Part shown: positions 18,349-25,944 of the stretch, piece after piece | Numbering within the stretch: position 1 is the first letter of the stretch | How the letters are laid out: the number at the start of each line of letters is the position of its first letter | Assembly (NCBI GenBank): GCA_027214385.1 | Contig: JAPVXR010000012.1 | Span: 79,515 to 143,514, forward strand | Source: Cryomorphaceae bacterium 1068 | GTDB taxonomy: Bacteria; Bacteroidota; Bacteroidia; Flavobacteriales_D; Cryomorphaceae | Direction of reading: 5' to 3' | DNA length: 64,000 bases | Notes under the pieces: generated by a model | Seen by the model: only the letters and a program-made list of their open reading frames with translations | Databases searched by the model: none | Told to the model about the DNA's origin: nothing | Position numbers and translations under genes: made by a program

Positions 18349-19017
18349 TCAAGGTAGAGGACTAACCAAAAGCCTTTTTGTAGCCTCTGGGCTAAGGACT
18401 AGCGTCTTGTTTTCGGAATGGCCTATTTCCATGGTTTTGTCAAAGGGTTCCACCTTGAAAATCTCCAAAAGACTGCCTAGCTCTATTCCCTTGCTATTTA
18501 GGTACTCCAAAAACTCTTTGGAGCTGTCATTTAATCCTTTGATTACAACTCTCTGTCCTGCTTTCATTGAAGAAAGCGGGCTGTAGTTATGTTGATGGAT
18601 TTTTCCATTCTTGTCTGGTATAGGCGAGCCATGGGGATCTGTTATGGGAGAGCCAAGAATCTCATCCATTCGATTGAAAAAGGTGGGCGAATGAATGTGT
18701 TCAATTTGTTCGGCTATTTCATGTACTTCTTCCCATCCGAACCCCATTTTCTCAACGAGATACATTTCTGTAAGCCGGTGCTTTCTGATGATGGATGCGG
18801 CCAACTCCATTCCTTTTGCGGTAATTCTGATAGGGCGGTACTTCTTGTAATCTACCCACTCTTTTTCACTGAGTCTCTTTACCATACTATTGGTGGTAGG
18901 ATTACTCACATTCAAAGCTTGACTGAGATCCGAAACACTCACTTCATTTTTCTCATTTGCCAATGAGAAAAGGGCTTTAAGGTAGTTTTCTTCGGTAGGA
19001 GAAGCTTTCTTTTTCAT
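18349..19017 (-). CDS. DtxR/MntR-family metal-dependent transcriptional regulator
   Basis: A 222-residue regulator: an N-terminal winged helix-turn-helix (about 5-65, DLSQALNVSNPTTNSMVKRL), a dimerisation/metal-binding domain with the typical RKHRLTEMYLVEKMGF and EIAEQIEHIHS, and a C-terminal FeoA/SH3-like domain (about 145-220). The ATG at 19017 begins two bases after the stop of the desaturase gene, so the two genes form an operon; an ATG five codons earlier would overlap that gene. It should sense Fe2+ or Mn2+. Co-transcription with a di-iron enzyme is noteworthy. Confidence 0.9.
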   Translation of the reverse strand: MKKKASPTEENYLKALFSLANEKNEVSVSDLSQALNVSNPTTNSMVKRLSEKEWVDYKKYRPIRITAKGMELAASIIRKHRLTEMYLVEKMGFGWEEVHEIAEQIEHIHSPTFFNRMDEILGSPITDPHGSPIPDKNGKIHQHNYSPLSSMKAGQRVVIKGLNDSSKEFLEYLNSKGIELGSLLEIFKVEPFDKTMEIGHSENKTLVLSPEATKRLLVSPLP

Positions 19018-19019
19018 GA

Positions 19020-19994
19020 TTAGCGGAGCCACTTAAACTGATGCCTTTCCGTAGGTATTTTCGACCGTCGAATCACCGCATCCAGCCTTTTTGGTAGTTT
19101 TAATAAGTAGTCTCTCACCCGCTCAGCATTATCGTCCAATCCTCTGCGGTTTTCTATATCCCAGCGGTCAAGAAGCTTCTGTAGTAAATATACATAGTCT
19201 TGGCCCGTATATATTTCTAATCTGGTTGCTGCATTTGAGAAGTGTTCAAAAAGCTCACCTTGCGGCGCGCCTGACTCTCGCATCATATGTCCCGGCATAA
19301 GTATGCCATGTTTCATCATCGCACCAAAGGCACGCATTACTTCAGAAGGGTCATATTCAAAAAGCAAACTGATAAAATCCATGTATGCATTGGCATGACG
19401 CATTTCGTCTGATGCGATGGCTCCACAAATCTTTGCTAAATGTGCATTTCCCTGCTTTTTACAAGCAGTAGCAACCCTCCTGTGTGTAATATTTGTCGCC
19501 AGCTCTTGGAAGGAGGTGTAAACGAAACTCTTATACGGACTATGTTCCATTCCGACGAAAAAACCATCCTGCAAAAGATAATTAATGGTCAGTTGAAATT
19601 CCCTCATGTCTACCCTTCCGGAAAGGTATAAATACGTGTTCAGCAAATCACCGTGTCTGTTTTCTTCTGCAGTCCAACCACGCAGCCATTGGGCCCATGA
19701 GTTGGAGTTCTGCTGGTCAAAACCCTCTGTCTGCATCAACCATGATTGATAGGTAGGGAGAGCTTCTTCAGTAACGGTATCTCCAACAAGTACAGAGAAA
19801 AGATCGTAATCGAGGGCTTGCGACAATTCTTGAATCTCTTCTACTTGAAATTGAAAGTTATCACTCTGGCTATCTGGCAGAAAATCTGCCGGTTGCCACA
19901 GATCTTCTGGTTTTGGGAGGTATTGATCGACAATGCGGAGCGCCCTGGGTTCCGCGTCCTTCATGATTTCGAGTACCTCGAGGATTTCGGTCAT
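19020..19994 (-). CDS. Acyl-[acyl-carrier-protein] desaturase (di-iron)
   Basis: A 324-residue soluble di-iron desaturase of the plant-type stearoyl-ACP family. All metal-binding segments are present: TEEALPTY, WTAEENRHGD (Glu 111, His 114), the YTSFQELAT Glu, and SDEMRHANAY with its Glu/His pair. The layout follows plant Delta9 desaturases closely, including LYLSGRVDMR. It introduces a double bond into acyl-ACP using O2 and reduced ferredoxin, so it would adjust membrane fluidity. The ATG at 19994 is used; an in-frame TTG two codons upstream is less likely. It leads an operon with the DtxR-type regulator. Confidence 0.92.
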   Translation of the reverse strand: MTEILEVLEIMKDAEPRALRIVDQYLPKPEDLWQPADFLPDSQSDNFQFQVEEIQELSQALDYDLFSVLVGDTVTEEALPTYQSWLMQTEGFDQQNSNSWAQWLRGWTAEENRHGDLLNTYLYLSGRVDMREFQLTINYLLQDGFFVGMEHSPYKSFVYTSFQELATNITHRRVATACKKQGNAHLAKICGAIASDEMRHANAYMDFISLLFEYDPSEVMRAFGAMMKHGILMPGHMMRESGAPQGELFEHFSNAATRLEIYTGQDYVYLLQKLLDRWDIENRRGLDDNAERVRDYLLKLPKRLDAVIRRSKIPTERHQFKWLR

Positions 19995-20331
19995 GCCCAA
20001 AGATGCTGTTATTCCTGAAATCTGACAAAAGAAATGGCGCTCAATATTTAGTGGCTAGTGCAAATCAATCGTTTTCAGATGGTCGAACGTGCATTGAAAA
20101 GGTTTGGATATTCTGCTTTCAAACCATTTGAATAGTTAAGAATGTAGTCCACAATATAGCAGGTCTTTCAAGTTTAGCACGAAGGCGACGAGAATTGCAC
20201 GCTCTGTGATAATCCAATTGAAAATTCAATTAAATAAGACCGCTCACGAGTTTTTTCGAATAATTCGGATTGGTCAACTTTTCAAATCCAATTTCTCTTG
20301 ATTTTGAAATCTTCATACCTTGGCGCAAACA
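19995..20331. other. Intergenic region between divergent desaturase and rhodanese genes
   Basis: This 337-base stretch holds no credible gene. It must contain promoters for both divergent transcripts. Toward the plus-strand gene, a near-consensus -7 element TACCTTGG (20308-20315 region) lies just before the ATG with a TTG about 17 bases further upstream. A 7-2-7 inverted repeat AATTGAAAATTCAATT (20216-20231) could be a regulator site, possibly for the DtxR-type protein, though no canonical DtxR box was recognised. Confidence 0.4.
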
Positions 20332-20847
20332 ATGATGAGAACCAAGTACCTTCTGATGCTTATGGCCTTTTTTATAATATCGCTTTCGAAAGGCCAGAAC
20401 AAATGGGGTTTCGAGACCATGGTCAATACTATGTTGACAAATGTGGTTGATACCATCTCTTCTCAGGAGCTTTCAGAGATGCTAAAAAATGAGGATGTAC
20501 TTCTATTGGATTCCAGAGAGTTGAGCGAGTATGAAGTCAGTCATTTGGAAGGAGCGAAGTTCATAGGGTATGACAATCCCGAGTACGAGGTATTGGAGGG
20601 CATAGATAAATCAACGCCCATAGTGGTATACTGCTCCATCGGTAAGAGGAGTGAAAATATCGGGATCGAGCTTGAAAAACTCGGGTTTACCAATGTTTTC
20701 AATCTTTTTGGAGGAATTTTCGATTGGACGAATCGAGGATTTCCCGTTTTGGATTCCGAAGGGAATGAAGTTAAAAAAGTACATCCGTACAGCACCACAT
20801 GGGGCGTTTGGGTAAATAATTACGATAAAGAGTATGGTACAGAATAA
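20332..20847 (+). CDS. Exported rhodanese-like domain protein
   Basis: A 171-residue protein: signal peptide (about residues 1-21), a linker, then one rhodanese domain (about 40-145) with the active-site Cys in IVVYCSIGKRSE and the preceding DSRELSEYEVSHLEGA motif. Probably a periplasmic sulfurtransferase. An ATG at 20332 directly precedes the signal peptide; a TTG four codons upstream is less likely. The 3' end overlaps the next gene by 14 bases; a rhodanese upstream of a TIGR04282-type glycosyltransferase is a common pairing in this phylum. Confidence 0.85.
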   Translation: MMRTKYLLMLMAFFIISLSKGQNKWGFETMVNTMLTNVVDTISSQELSEMLKNEDVLLLDSRELSEYEVSHLEGAKFIGYDNPEYEVLEGIDKSTPIVVYCSIGKRSENIGIELEKLGFTNVFNLFGGIFDWTNRGFPVLDSEGNEVKKVHPYSTTWGVWVNNYDKEYGTE

Positions 20848-21439
20848 CTTGTTGATGGTTTTTGCAAAGAATCCTGAATTGGGTAAGGTGAAAACCAGGC
20901 TGGCAAAGACAGTAGGCGAACACAAAGCACTTGAGATTTACCTCAAATTGCTCGAGCATACCTATGCAGTAGCTGATAAGACGTTCGCCGATAAGGCCGT
21001 TTTCTACTCGGATAAAATAGAGGAGTTTGATATTCTGGATTATTACAAGTTTCCCAAATTTCTTCAGAAAGGAGATGACCTGGGGGAGAGAATGGACCGT
21101 GCTTTCGGGGAGGCGTTTGCTCAGAACTATGAAAAAGTGGTGATCATCGGTTCAGACTGTTACGATCTAACTCCTGAGATTATTGAGGATGCATTCAGAT
21201 TATTGAGCGACCATAATGTTGTAATAGGACCTGCCTTTGATGGAGGATATTATCTCTTGGGAATGGACAGACATTACTCGCACCTTTTCAAGGACAAAAA
21301 GTGGTCTACACCTGATGTGCTTTTAGATACCATTTTAGATACTAAGAAGCTCAAGCTGAGTTATACCTTATTGCCCACTCTGACGGATGTTGACGAGGAG
21401 AAAGATCTTGGTTCCTTAAGGGGTGTGATTACCAATTAA
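20834..21439 (+). CDS. TIGR04282-type (DUF2064) glycosyltransferase
   Basis: A 201-residue GT-A-like protein. The N-terminal LMVFAKNPELGKVKTRLAKTVG and the central VVIIGSDCYDLTPEII and GPAFDGGYYLLGM are diagnostic of the family named for arsenosugar biosynthesis. The family also occurs where no arsenic genes exist, so the product should not be taken as an arsenosugar. No TIGR04283 partner or radical-SAM gene is adjacent. It starts inside the rhodanese gene (14-base overlap), so the two are coupled. Confidence 0.85.
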   Translation: MVQNNLLMVFAKNPELGKVKTRLAKTVGEHKALEIYLKLLEHTYAVADKTFADKAVFYSDKIEEFDILDYYKFPKFLQKGDDLGERMDRAFGEAFAQNYEKVVIIGSDCYDLTPEIIEDAFRLLSDHNVVIGPAFDGGYYLLGMDRHYSHLFKDKKWSTPDVLLDTILDTKKLKLSYTLLPTLTDVDEEKDLGSLRGVITN

Positions 21440-21551
21440 ATGAGATATTTCATCGTATTGATAAAATATATGAGAGTGATATTCTCTTATTAATCAATGC
21501 GATAATGAGGTTATACAAAGTATTTTATAATCTTTAAAATTTCCTTAAGCT

Positions 21552-22838
21552 ATGAGTTCATTTATGAATATTTCCGATACCGCTGCTCCTCGAATTGTGA
21601 TAGTTGGAGGTGGTTTTGGGGGACTTCAGCTCATTAAAAACTTACCGCAGGGGAAATTCCAAATTGTCTTGATTGACAAACACAATTACCATGCTTTCCA
21701 GCCTTTGCTGTATCAGGTAGCAACTGCAGGTCTAGAGCCTGACAGTATAGCATACCCATTGCGAAAGATTTTCAAGAATCGTGGAGATTTTTTCTTCCGT
21801 TTGGCCGAGGTGAAATCAATTGACTCTGATAAAAAGGAGATCCATACATCTCTTGGCACACTGGGGTATGATCACCTCATATTGGCAACGGGAACCGTTA
21901 CCAATTTCTTTGGAAATGAGACAATCGCTGCGAAGAGTATGGGGATGAAGACGGTGCCTGAAGCGCTGAATATCCGATCCTTGCTTTTGGAGAACTTCGA
22001 AGCAGCTTTGATTACCGATGATTTGAAGGAGAGGGAAAGCCTGATGAACGTAGTGATTGTAGGGGCTGGTCCTACCGGTGTCGAGTTGGCGGGAGCTATC
22101 GCTGAACTGAGGGCCCATGTGCTTCCAAAAGACTATCCGGATTTAGACTTTCGGCGGATGAGTATTCATTTGGTAGAGGGAATGGGTAAAGTTCTTCCCC
22201 CAATGTCTGATGTGTCTTCTAGGAAAGCCCAGGATTTTCTGGAGGAATTGGGAGTCCAGGTTTGGCTGAATACAAAGGTAGAGGGATATGATGGAAGGAC
22301 GATCACCACATCGGGCAAGCCTATGCTGACGCAAACCCTGATATGGGCTGCAGGAGTGCAATGCAAGCCGCCTGAAGGGATTTCAGGAGATGATCTCGTA
22401 CGTGGAAATCGTATTCGTGTCAATCGATTCAATCAGGTTGAGGGAAAGGAGGGGCTCTACGCCATTGGGGATCTGGCCTATATGGAGACGGAAAACTTTC
22501 CCAAAGGTCATCCGCAAGTAGCGCAGCCTGCAATTCAGCAGGGAAAACTTCTGGCTAAGAATCTTAACCGAATGAGAACAGGGCAAGACATGAAGCCTTT
22601 TGAATACACCGATCTGGGTTCTATGGCTACTATAGGTCGCTCTAAAGCGGTAGCCGACCTCCCGAAATTCAAAACGCAAGGCTTTTTAGCTTGGCTTATC
22701 TGGATGTTCGTACACTTAATGTCGCTTGTCGGCTTTAGAAATAGAGTGGTGGTCTTTGTGAATTGGACTTACAATTTCTTCAATTACAATAGAGATATTC
22801 GATTGATCATAAGGCCCTTCAAGAATCGTGGGCAATAG
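21552..22838 (+). CDS. NAD(P)/FAD-dependent oxidoreductase, type II NADH dehydrogenase-like
   Basis: A 428-residue flavoprotein with two dinucleotide-binding motifs: FAD site IVIVGGGFGGLQ (about 14-25) and NADH site VVIVGAGPTGVELAG (about 166-180). The segment YHAFQPLLYQVATAGL and the late AIGDLAYM are typical of NDH-2. The C-terminal hydrophobic stretch (about 375-400, WLIWMFVHLMSLVGF) anchors the protein to the membrane, where NDH-2 feeds electrons to quinone without pumping protons. ATGs at 21552 and 21564 are both possible. It begins 112 bases after the glycosyltransferase. Confidence 0.92.
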   Translation: MSSFMNISDTAAPRIVIVGGGFGGLQLIKNLPQGKFQIVLIDKHNYHAFQPLLYQVATAGLEPDSIAYPLRKIFKNRGDFFFRLAEVKSIDSDKKEIHTSLGTLGYDHLILATGTVTNFFGNETIAAKSMGMKTVPEALNIRSLLLENFEAALITDDLKERESLMNVVIVGAGPTGVELAGAIAELRAHVLPKDYPDLDFRRMSIHLVEGMGKVLPPMSDVSSRKAQDFLEELGVQVWLNTKVEGYDGRTITTSGKPMLTQTLIWAAGVQCKPPEGISGDDLVRGNRIRVNRFNQVEGKEGLYAIGDLAYMETENFPKGHPQVAQPAIQQGKLLAKNLNRMRTGQDMKPFEYTDLGSMATIGRSKAVADLPKFKTQGFLAWLIWMFVHLMSLVGFRNRVVVFVNWTYNFFNYNRDIRLIIRPFKNRGQ

Positions 22839-23194
22839 GCATTTGCTTTAGTTTCAGTTTAATTTCAACTAGCGCACTCCCTTCGGTAGCTTGCTAGGAA
22901 TGTCGTCTTGTAAATTTTGAATTTGCATCAAGTCATAATTATATATTTAGTTGATTAATTGATTTTAGTTGGCAGAAAGACCAATTTTGAGGTTCTCTAT
23001 TCTTGATTTCGAACCCTGGGTTAAGAGATATTTTACTACATATTCATCAAGATTTTGGGTATGGAGGTTTCTAAAGTGATTTCGTGAAATGCCATTATTG
23101 CGCCGATGTTTTTACAATTCTGCTCCACTTGATTAGCTCTTCTCCCTACAAAATTCGAAATTCAAGGATGGTTTAGACAACTATTTCAAACCGG
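22839..23194. other. Intergenic region before the ECF sigma factor gene
   Basis: This 356-base AT-rich stretch holds no credible gene and no RNA that I recognise. It should contain the terminator of the NDH-2 gene and the promoter of the sigma factor gene. No long hairpin was found, and no perfect TAnnTTTG lies close to the sigma ATG, which would fit transcription by the sigma factor itself from an ECF-type promoter; that is inference. Confidence 0.35.
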
Positions 23195-23791
23195 ATGAGT
23201 CAATCAAGCAAAAGAGAAAGTAAAGAAGTGGATGACCAAGAATTGGCCAAAGCCTGTATGGAAGGAAATACCAAAGCACAGGCATTGCTTTATGAAAGGC
23301 ATTCAGGACAAATGATGGCGCTCTGTTTGAGATACGGAAAAGACTACGAGGAGGCTCAAGATATGTTCCAAGACGGATTTATTAAAGTCTTTAATAAGCT
23401 GGATAAGTACGACGGAAAAGGCCCATTGGGCGCTTGGATCAGAAGAACCATCGCAAATAATGCCTTGGACCACCTTAGACGGACGAAGCGAGAGCAAAGA
23501 AATATTTCTCTTTTTGAAGTAGACTATAAAATTGACGCGGATATGGAGGTGCATCCTATGGAAGAGGATGAGCCGATGATAACTGCAGATAAATTGACAG
23601 AATTGATTGGCCAAATGCCGGATGGTTATAGAACGGTTTTCAACCTTTACGCGGTTGAAGAGTATACGCACAAGGAAATCGCCGAACAACTCGGAATTAC
23701 CGAAAGCACTTCTAAAACCCAGTACCGCAAGGCAAAGGCTTACATGAGAAAATTGATTTCAAACGAAATAAAACAACCTATCCGTGAGTAA
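23195..23791 (+). CDS. ECF-type RNA polymerase sigma factor
   Basis: A 198-residue sigma-70 family protein containing only regions 2 and 4. Region 2 spans about 28-95 (LLYERHSGQMMALCLRYG, then GAWIRRTIANNALDHLRR) and region 4 about 130-190, ending in the HTH HKEIAEQLGITESTSKTQYR. The gene overlaps the following gene by eight bases. That neighbour has the features of an anti-sigma protein, so the pair forms a sigma/anti-sigma unit that would respond to an envelope signal. Confidence 0.92.
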   Translation: MSQSSKRESKEVDDQELAKACMEGNTKAQALLYERHSGQMMALCLRYGKDYEEAQDMFQDGFIKVFNKLDKYDGKGPLGAWIRRTIANNALDHLRRTKREQRNISLFEVDYKIDADMEVHPMEEDEPMITADKLTELIGQMPDGYRTVFNLYAVEEYTHKEIAEQLGITESTSKTQYRKAKAYMRKLISNEIKQPIRE

Positions 23792-24887
23792 GGATTTATT
23801 TGAACAGCAAATAGGTGAGACTTTGCGAAATGCAGAATCCACTCCACCTACCGGCGCTTGGGATTTTATCAAATCGCAAATTGCCAAGCCATATGCGCCA
23901 CCTTTCAAGTTTCCAACTTGGGCAGTGGTAGCCGTATCTGTCGCTCTTTTGGGCGGTATGGCCTTGAGTGATCATAGTTCTGAGATCGTCATTTCTGGTC
24001 AAGTAGTTGCAACCACCTCCGCAGAAAAGGAGGAAAGGGTGCAGTCATCTGAGGCATATGCTAACCGTGAGAATGAAGTATTTGCCGATGACAAAGTATC
24101 AGTAGAGAATCAATTGATTGCATCGAAGACGACCGTTGATGCTAACACGGAAGAGGAGCAGGCTAAAGTTGAAAACGGCCAATCGACACTTGCAGATGAG
24201 TCGAAATCTCAAGAGAGTTTGACTAATCAAGAGGTCGAGCAAGAAGAGTCAAGTTCAACCTTTCCAATTCAAGTGCAAGCGGTTCAGCCATTGGAGGCCT
24301 TGGTTGAACATTCAGATGAAGACACGAGAGATCCCGAATTTTTTGAGAAAAACAATACATCCACAGTTCAAAAGACCAAACCCGCACTTACCGTTGAAGG
24401 GATAAATTCTTGTTTCACTCCTTGTGAGTTAGTACTAAGTGCAAAGGGAAATGCTGTTGAATATAGCTGGGATGCGGCTTCTTTTGGACTTATCCAAGGA
24501 AAAGCTTTGAACTTAACAATCAACGAACCGCAATCATTGACGATTTATGCGATAGCCCGATACGAAGATGGATCAGAGCGCACATTGCCAAGAATTATCG
24601 AAGTAAAGCAGGGATCGGAGCTTTTCGTTCCAAATTCATTTACGCCAAACGGTGATGGAGTCAATGATTCTTACTTGGTGAGAGGGTCAGGTATCGAGTC
24701 TTTTAGCATGACCATTATAAACTCGAAGGGAAAGGTTGTTTTCCAAACAACCAATATTAACGAGGCATGGAATTTTGATGGTTCTTCTAACGAGCTAGTG
24801 AATGAATACTACACCGCTGTTATCCGTGCTGTTGGGGTTGATGGTCGTCAAATTACCAAGAACGAGCGCTTGACGATCAATCCATAA
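23784..24887 (+). CDS. Anti-sigma-like membrane protein with type IX secretion (gliding-associated) C-terminal domain
   Basis: A 367-residue protein starting at a GTG that overlaps the sigma factor stop by eight bases; no ATG occurs nearby in frame. Residues 1-45 resemble the cytoplasmic part of Bacteroidota anti-sigma proteins (LFEQQIGETLRN, then PPTGAWDFIKSQI). One membrane helix follows (about 47-65), then a low-complexity Glu/Ser-rich linker (about 80-190), a PKD-like domain with the CFTPC cysteine pair (about 205-275), and a C-terminal gliding-motility-associated domain beginning VPNSFTPNGDGVND. That last domain is normally a type B signal for type IX secretion, which sits oddly on a membrane protein without a signal peptide. 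Confidence 0.8.
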   Translation: MSKDLFEQQIGETLRNAESTPPTGAWDFIKSQIAKPYAPPFKFPTWAVVAVSVALLGGMALSDHSSEIVISGQVVATTSAEKEERVQSSEAYANRENEVFADDKVSVENQLIASKTTVDANTEEEQAKVENGQSTLADESKSQESLTNQEVEQEESSSTFPIQVQAVQPLEALVEHSDEDTRDPEFFEKNNTSTVQKTKPALTVEGINSCFTPCELVLSAKGNAVEYSWDAASFGLIQGKALNLTINEPQSLTIYAIARYEDGSERTLPRIIEVKQGSELFVPNSFTPNGDGVNDSYLVRGSGIESFSMTIINSKGKVVFQTTNINEAWNFDGSSNELVNEYYTAVIRAVGVDGRQITKNERLTINP

Positions 24888-25944
24888 CAGGATTGGTGTA
24901 CCGCAAGTACAATCCCACGAAAGCGTCATAATCATCAGTGCCGCCCTCTACTCCTTGTATTTTCAAGTAGCTGTCGTTCACCGCTTCCGAAAATTCCGGA
25001 AAGTAGGGTGGAGCATGGCTCATTCTTTGCCAAATGGCCAAACGATCAATTTGAAGTTGCATGGGTATGGCCTCCGCCAAAATCGCCCGATCGCTCTCTT
25101 CCAATTTTCGATTGACTTCACCGGCAGTGTATCTCCACAAGGCATAGGCGGCAGAATATTCCCAAATGGGATTTCCTGAATGAATAAGAGCTATGTAGGC
25201 CACCAAGTTGGCTTCACCCTCGCTGGTTATGCCATATGCGTGCGCTATTTCATGAGCTGCCGTGAAGGTACCCGTCAAAATTCCCGCATCAGATTCTACG
25301 TTGGCCTCACCGGTATACGGGTTGTAGATCCCTCTGATTCCAATGCGTCTCAAAGCGCCTAAAGGCTTAACTCGTCTTATGGCGACATTGGTAGCAGTCG
25401 GATAGCCGAACTCGCTTAAAACGCTCTTTACAGCTGTATTCAGGTTGTCATAATCGACATACGGCTCTAAATCTTCCACGGAGGTTGTGTCGGTTGGCAG
25501 CTTAATGGCCATCCTTTTTTGGGCGGCCTCATTCATAACGTAGAGGTAGAGTTTAGCTACATCGTATTGATTTTTGGTTTCAGCCAAAGACATCCGTTCA
25601 CCCAGACTCGGCCCGACGTAATTGTAGCCCCACAATAACAGAAATGCAGCAGTCAAGCCACCACAGAAATTCAAAAGTCTCCTGCCGAAAGAAAGCAACT
25701 TCCTCTTAGCTAGGGATTTTGGTACTCGCCAAATAAGCCATCCGATGGCGATCAAGATTAATAAATAATACCCCGAGTAGGGCAGAGCCGCTCCTACGGG
25801 GTACTGGATTTTCCTGATAATGGGAAAGATCCCTTGAAAATAGACCATCTCAAAAGCTTCAGGGAACGCTGCGAAGATCAGCCTAAGAATAAAGGCTATC
25901 CCCAGAAGTATTATTCCACCGAAGCGTTTGAATGCTTTTTTCAT
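24877..25944 (-). CDS. DUF3810 family membrane-bound zinc metallopeptidase-like protein
   Basis: A 355-residue protein with three N-terminal membrane helices (about 10-28, 55-75, 90-110) and a C-terminal extracytoplasmic domain carrying the zinc motif TAAHEIAHAYG (about 231-241) and a downstream Glu in EGEANLVAY. Such HExxH proteins are presumed peptidases, though DUF3810 has no known substrate. The 3' end overlaps the convergent type-IX-domain gene by 11 bases. Its start overlaps the stop of the upstream prolyl oligopeptidase by four bases, so the two are coupled. Confidence 0.85.
   Translation of the reverse strand: MKKAFKRFGGIILLGIAFILRLIFAAFPEAFEMVYFQGIFPIIRKIQYPVGAALPYSGYYLLILIAIGWLIWRVPKSLAKRKLLSFGRRLLNFCGGLTAAFLLLWGYNYVGPSLGERMSLAETKNQYDVAKLYLYVMNEAAQKRMAIKLPTDTTSVEDLEPYVDYDNLNTAVKSVLSEFGYPTATNVAIRRVKPLGALRRIGIRGIYNPYTGEANVESDAGILTGTFTAAHEIAHAYGITSEGEANLVAYIALIHSGNPIWEYSAAYALWRYTAGEVNRKLEESDRAILAEAIPMQLQIDRLAIWQRMSHAPPYFPEFSEAVNDSYLKIQGVEGGTDDYDAFVGLYLRYTNPVMD

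Noticed and set aside
20834..21439. Arsenic-sugar biosynthesis locus
   Set aside because: Only the glycosyltransferase family name suggests it; no arsenite methyltransferase, radical-SAM partner or arsenic regulator is present.
22839..23194. Possible small RNA or tRNA in a 356-base gap
   Set aside because: No cloverleaf, no stable long hairpin and no terminator-like end could be found by eye.
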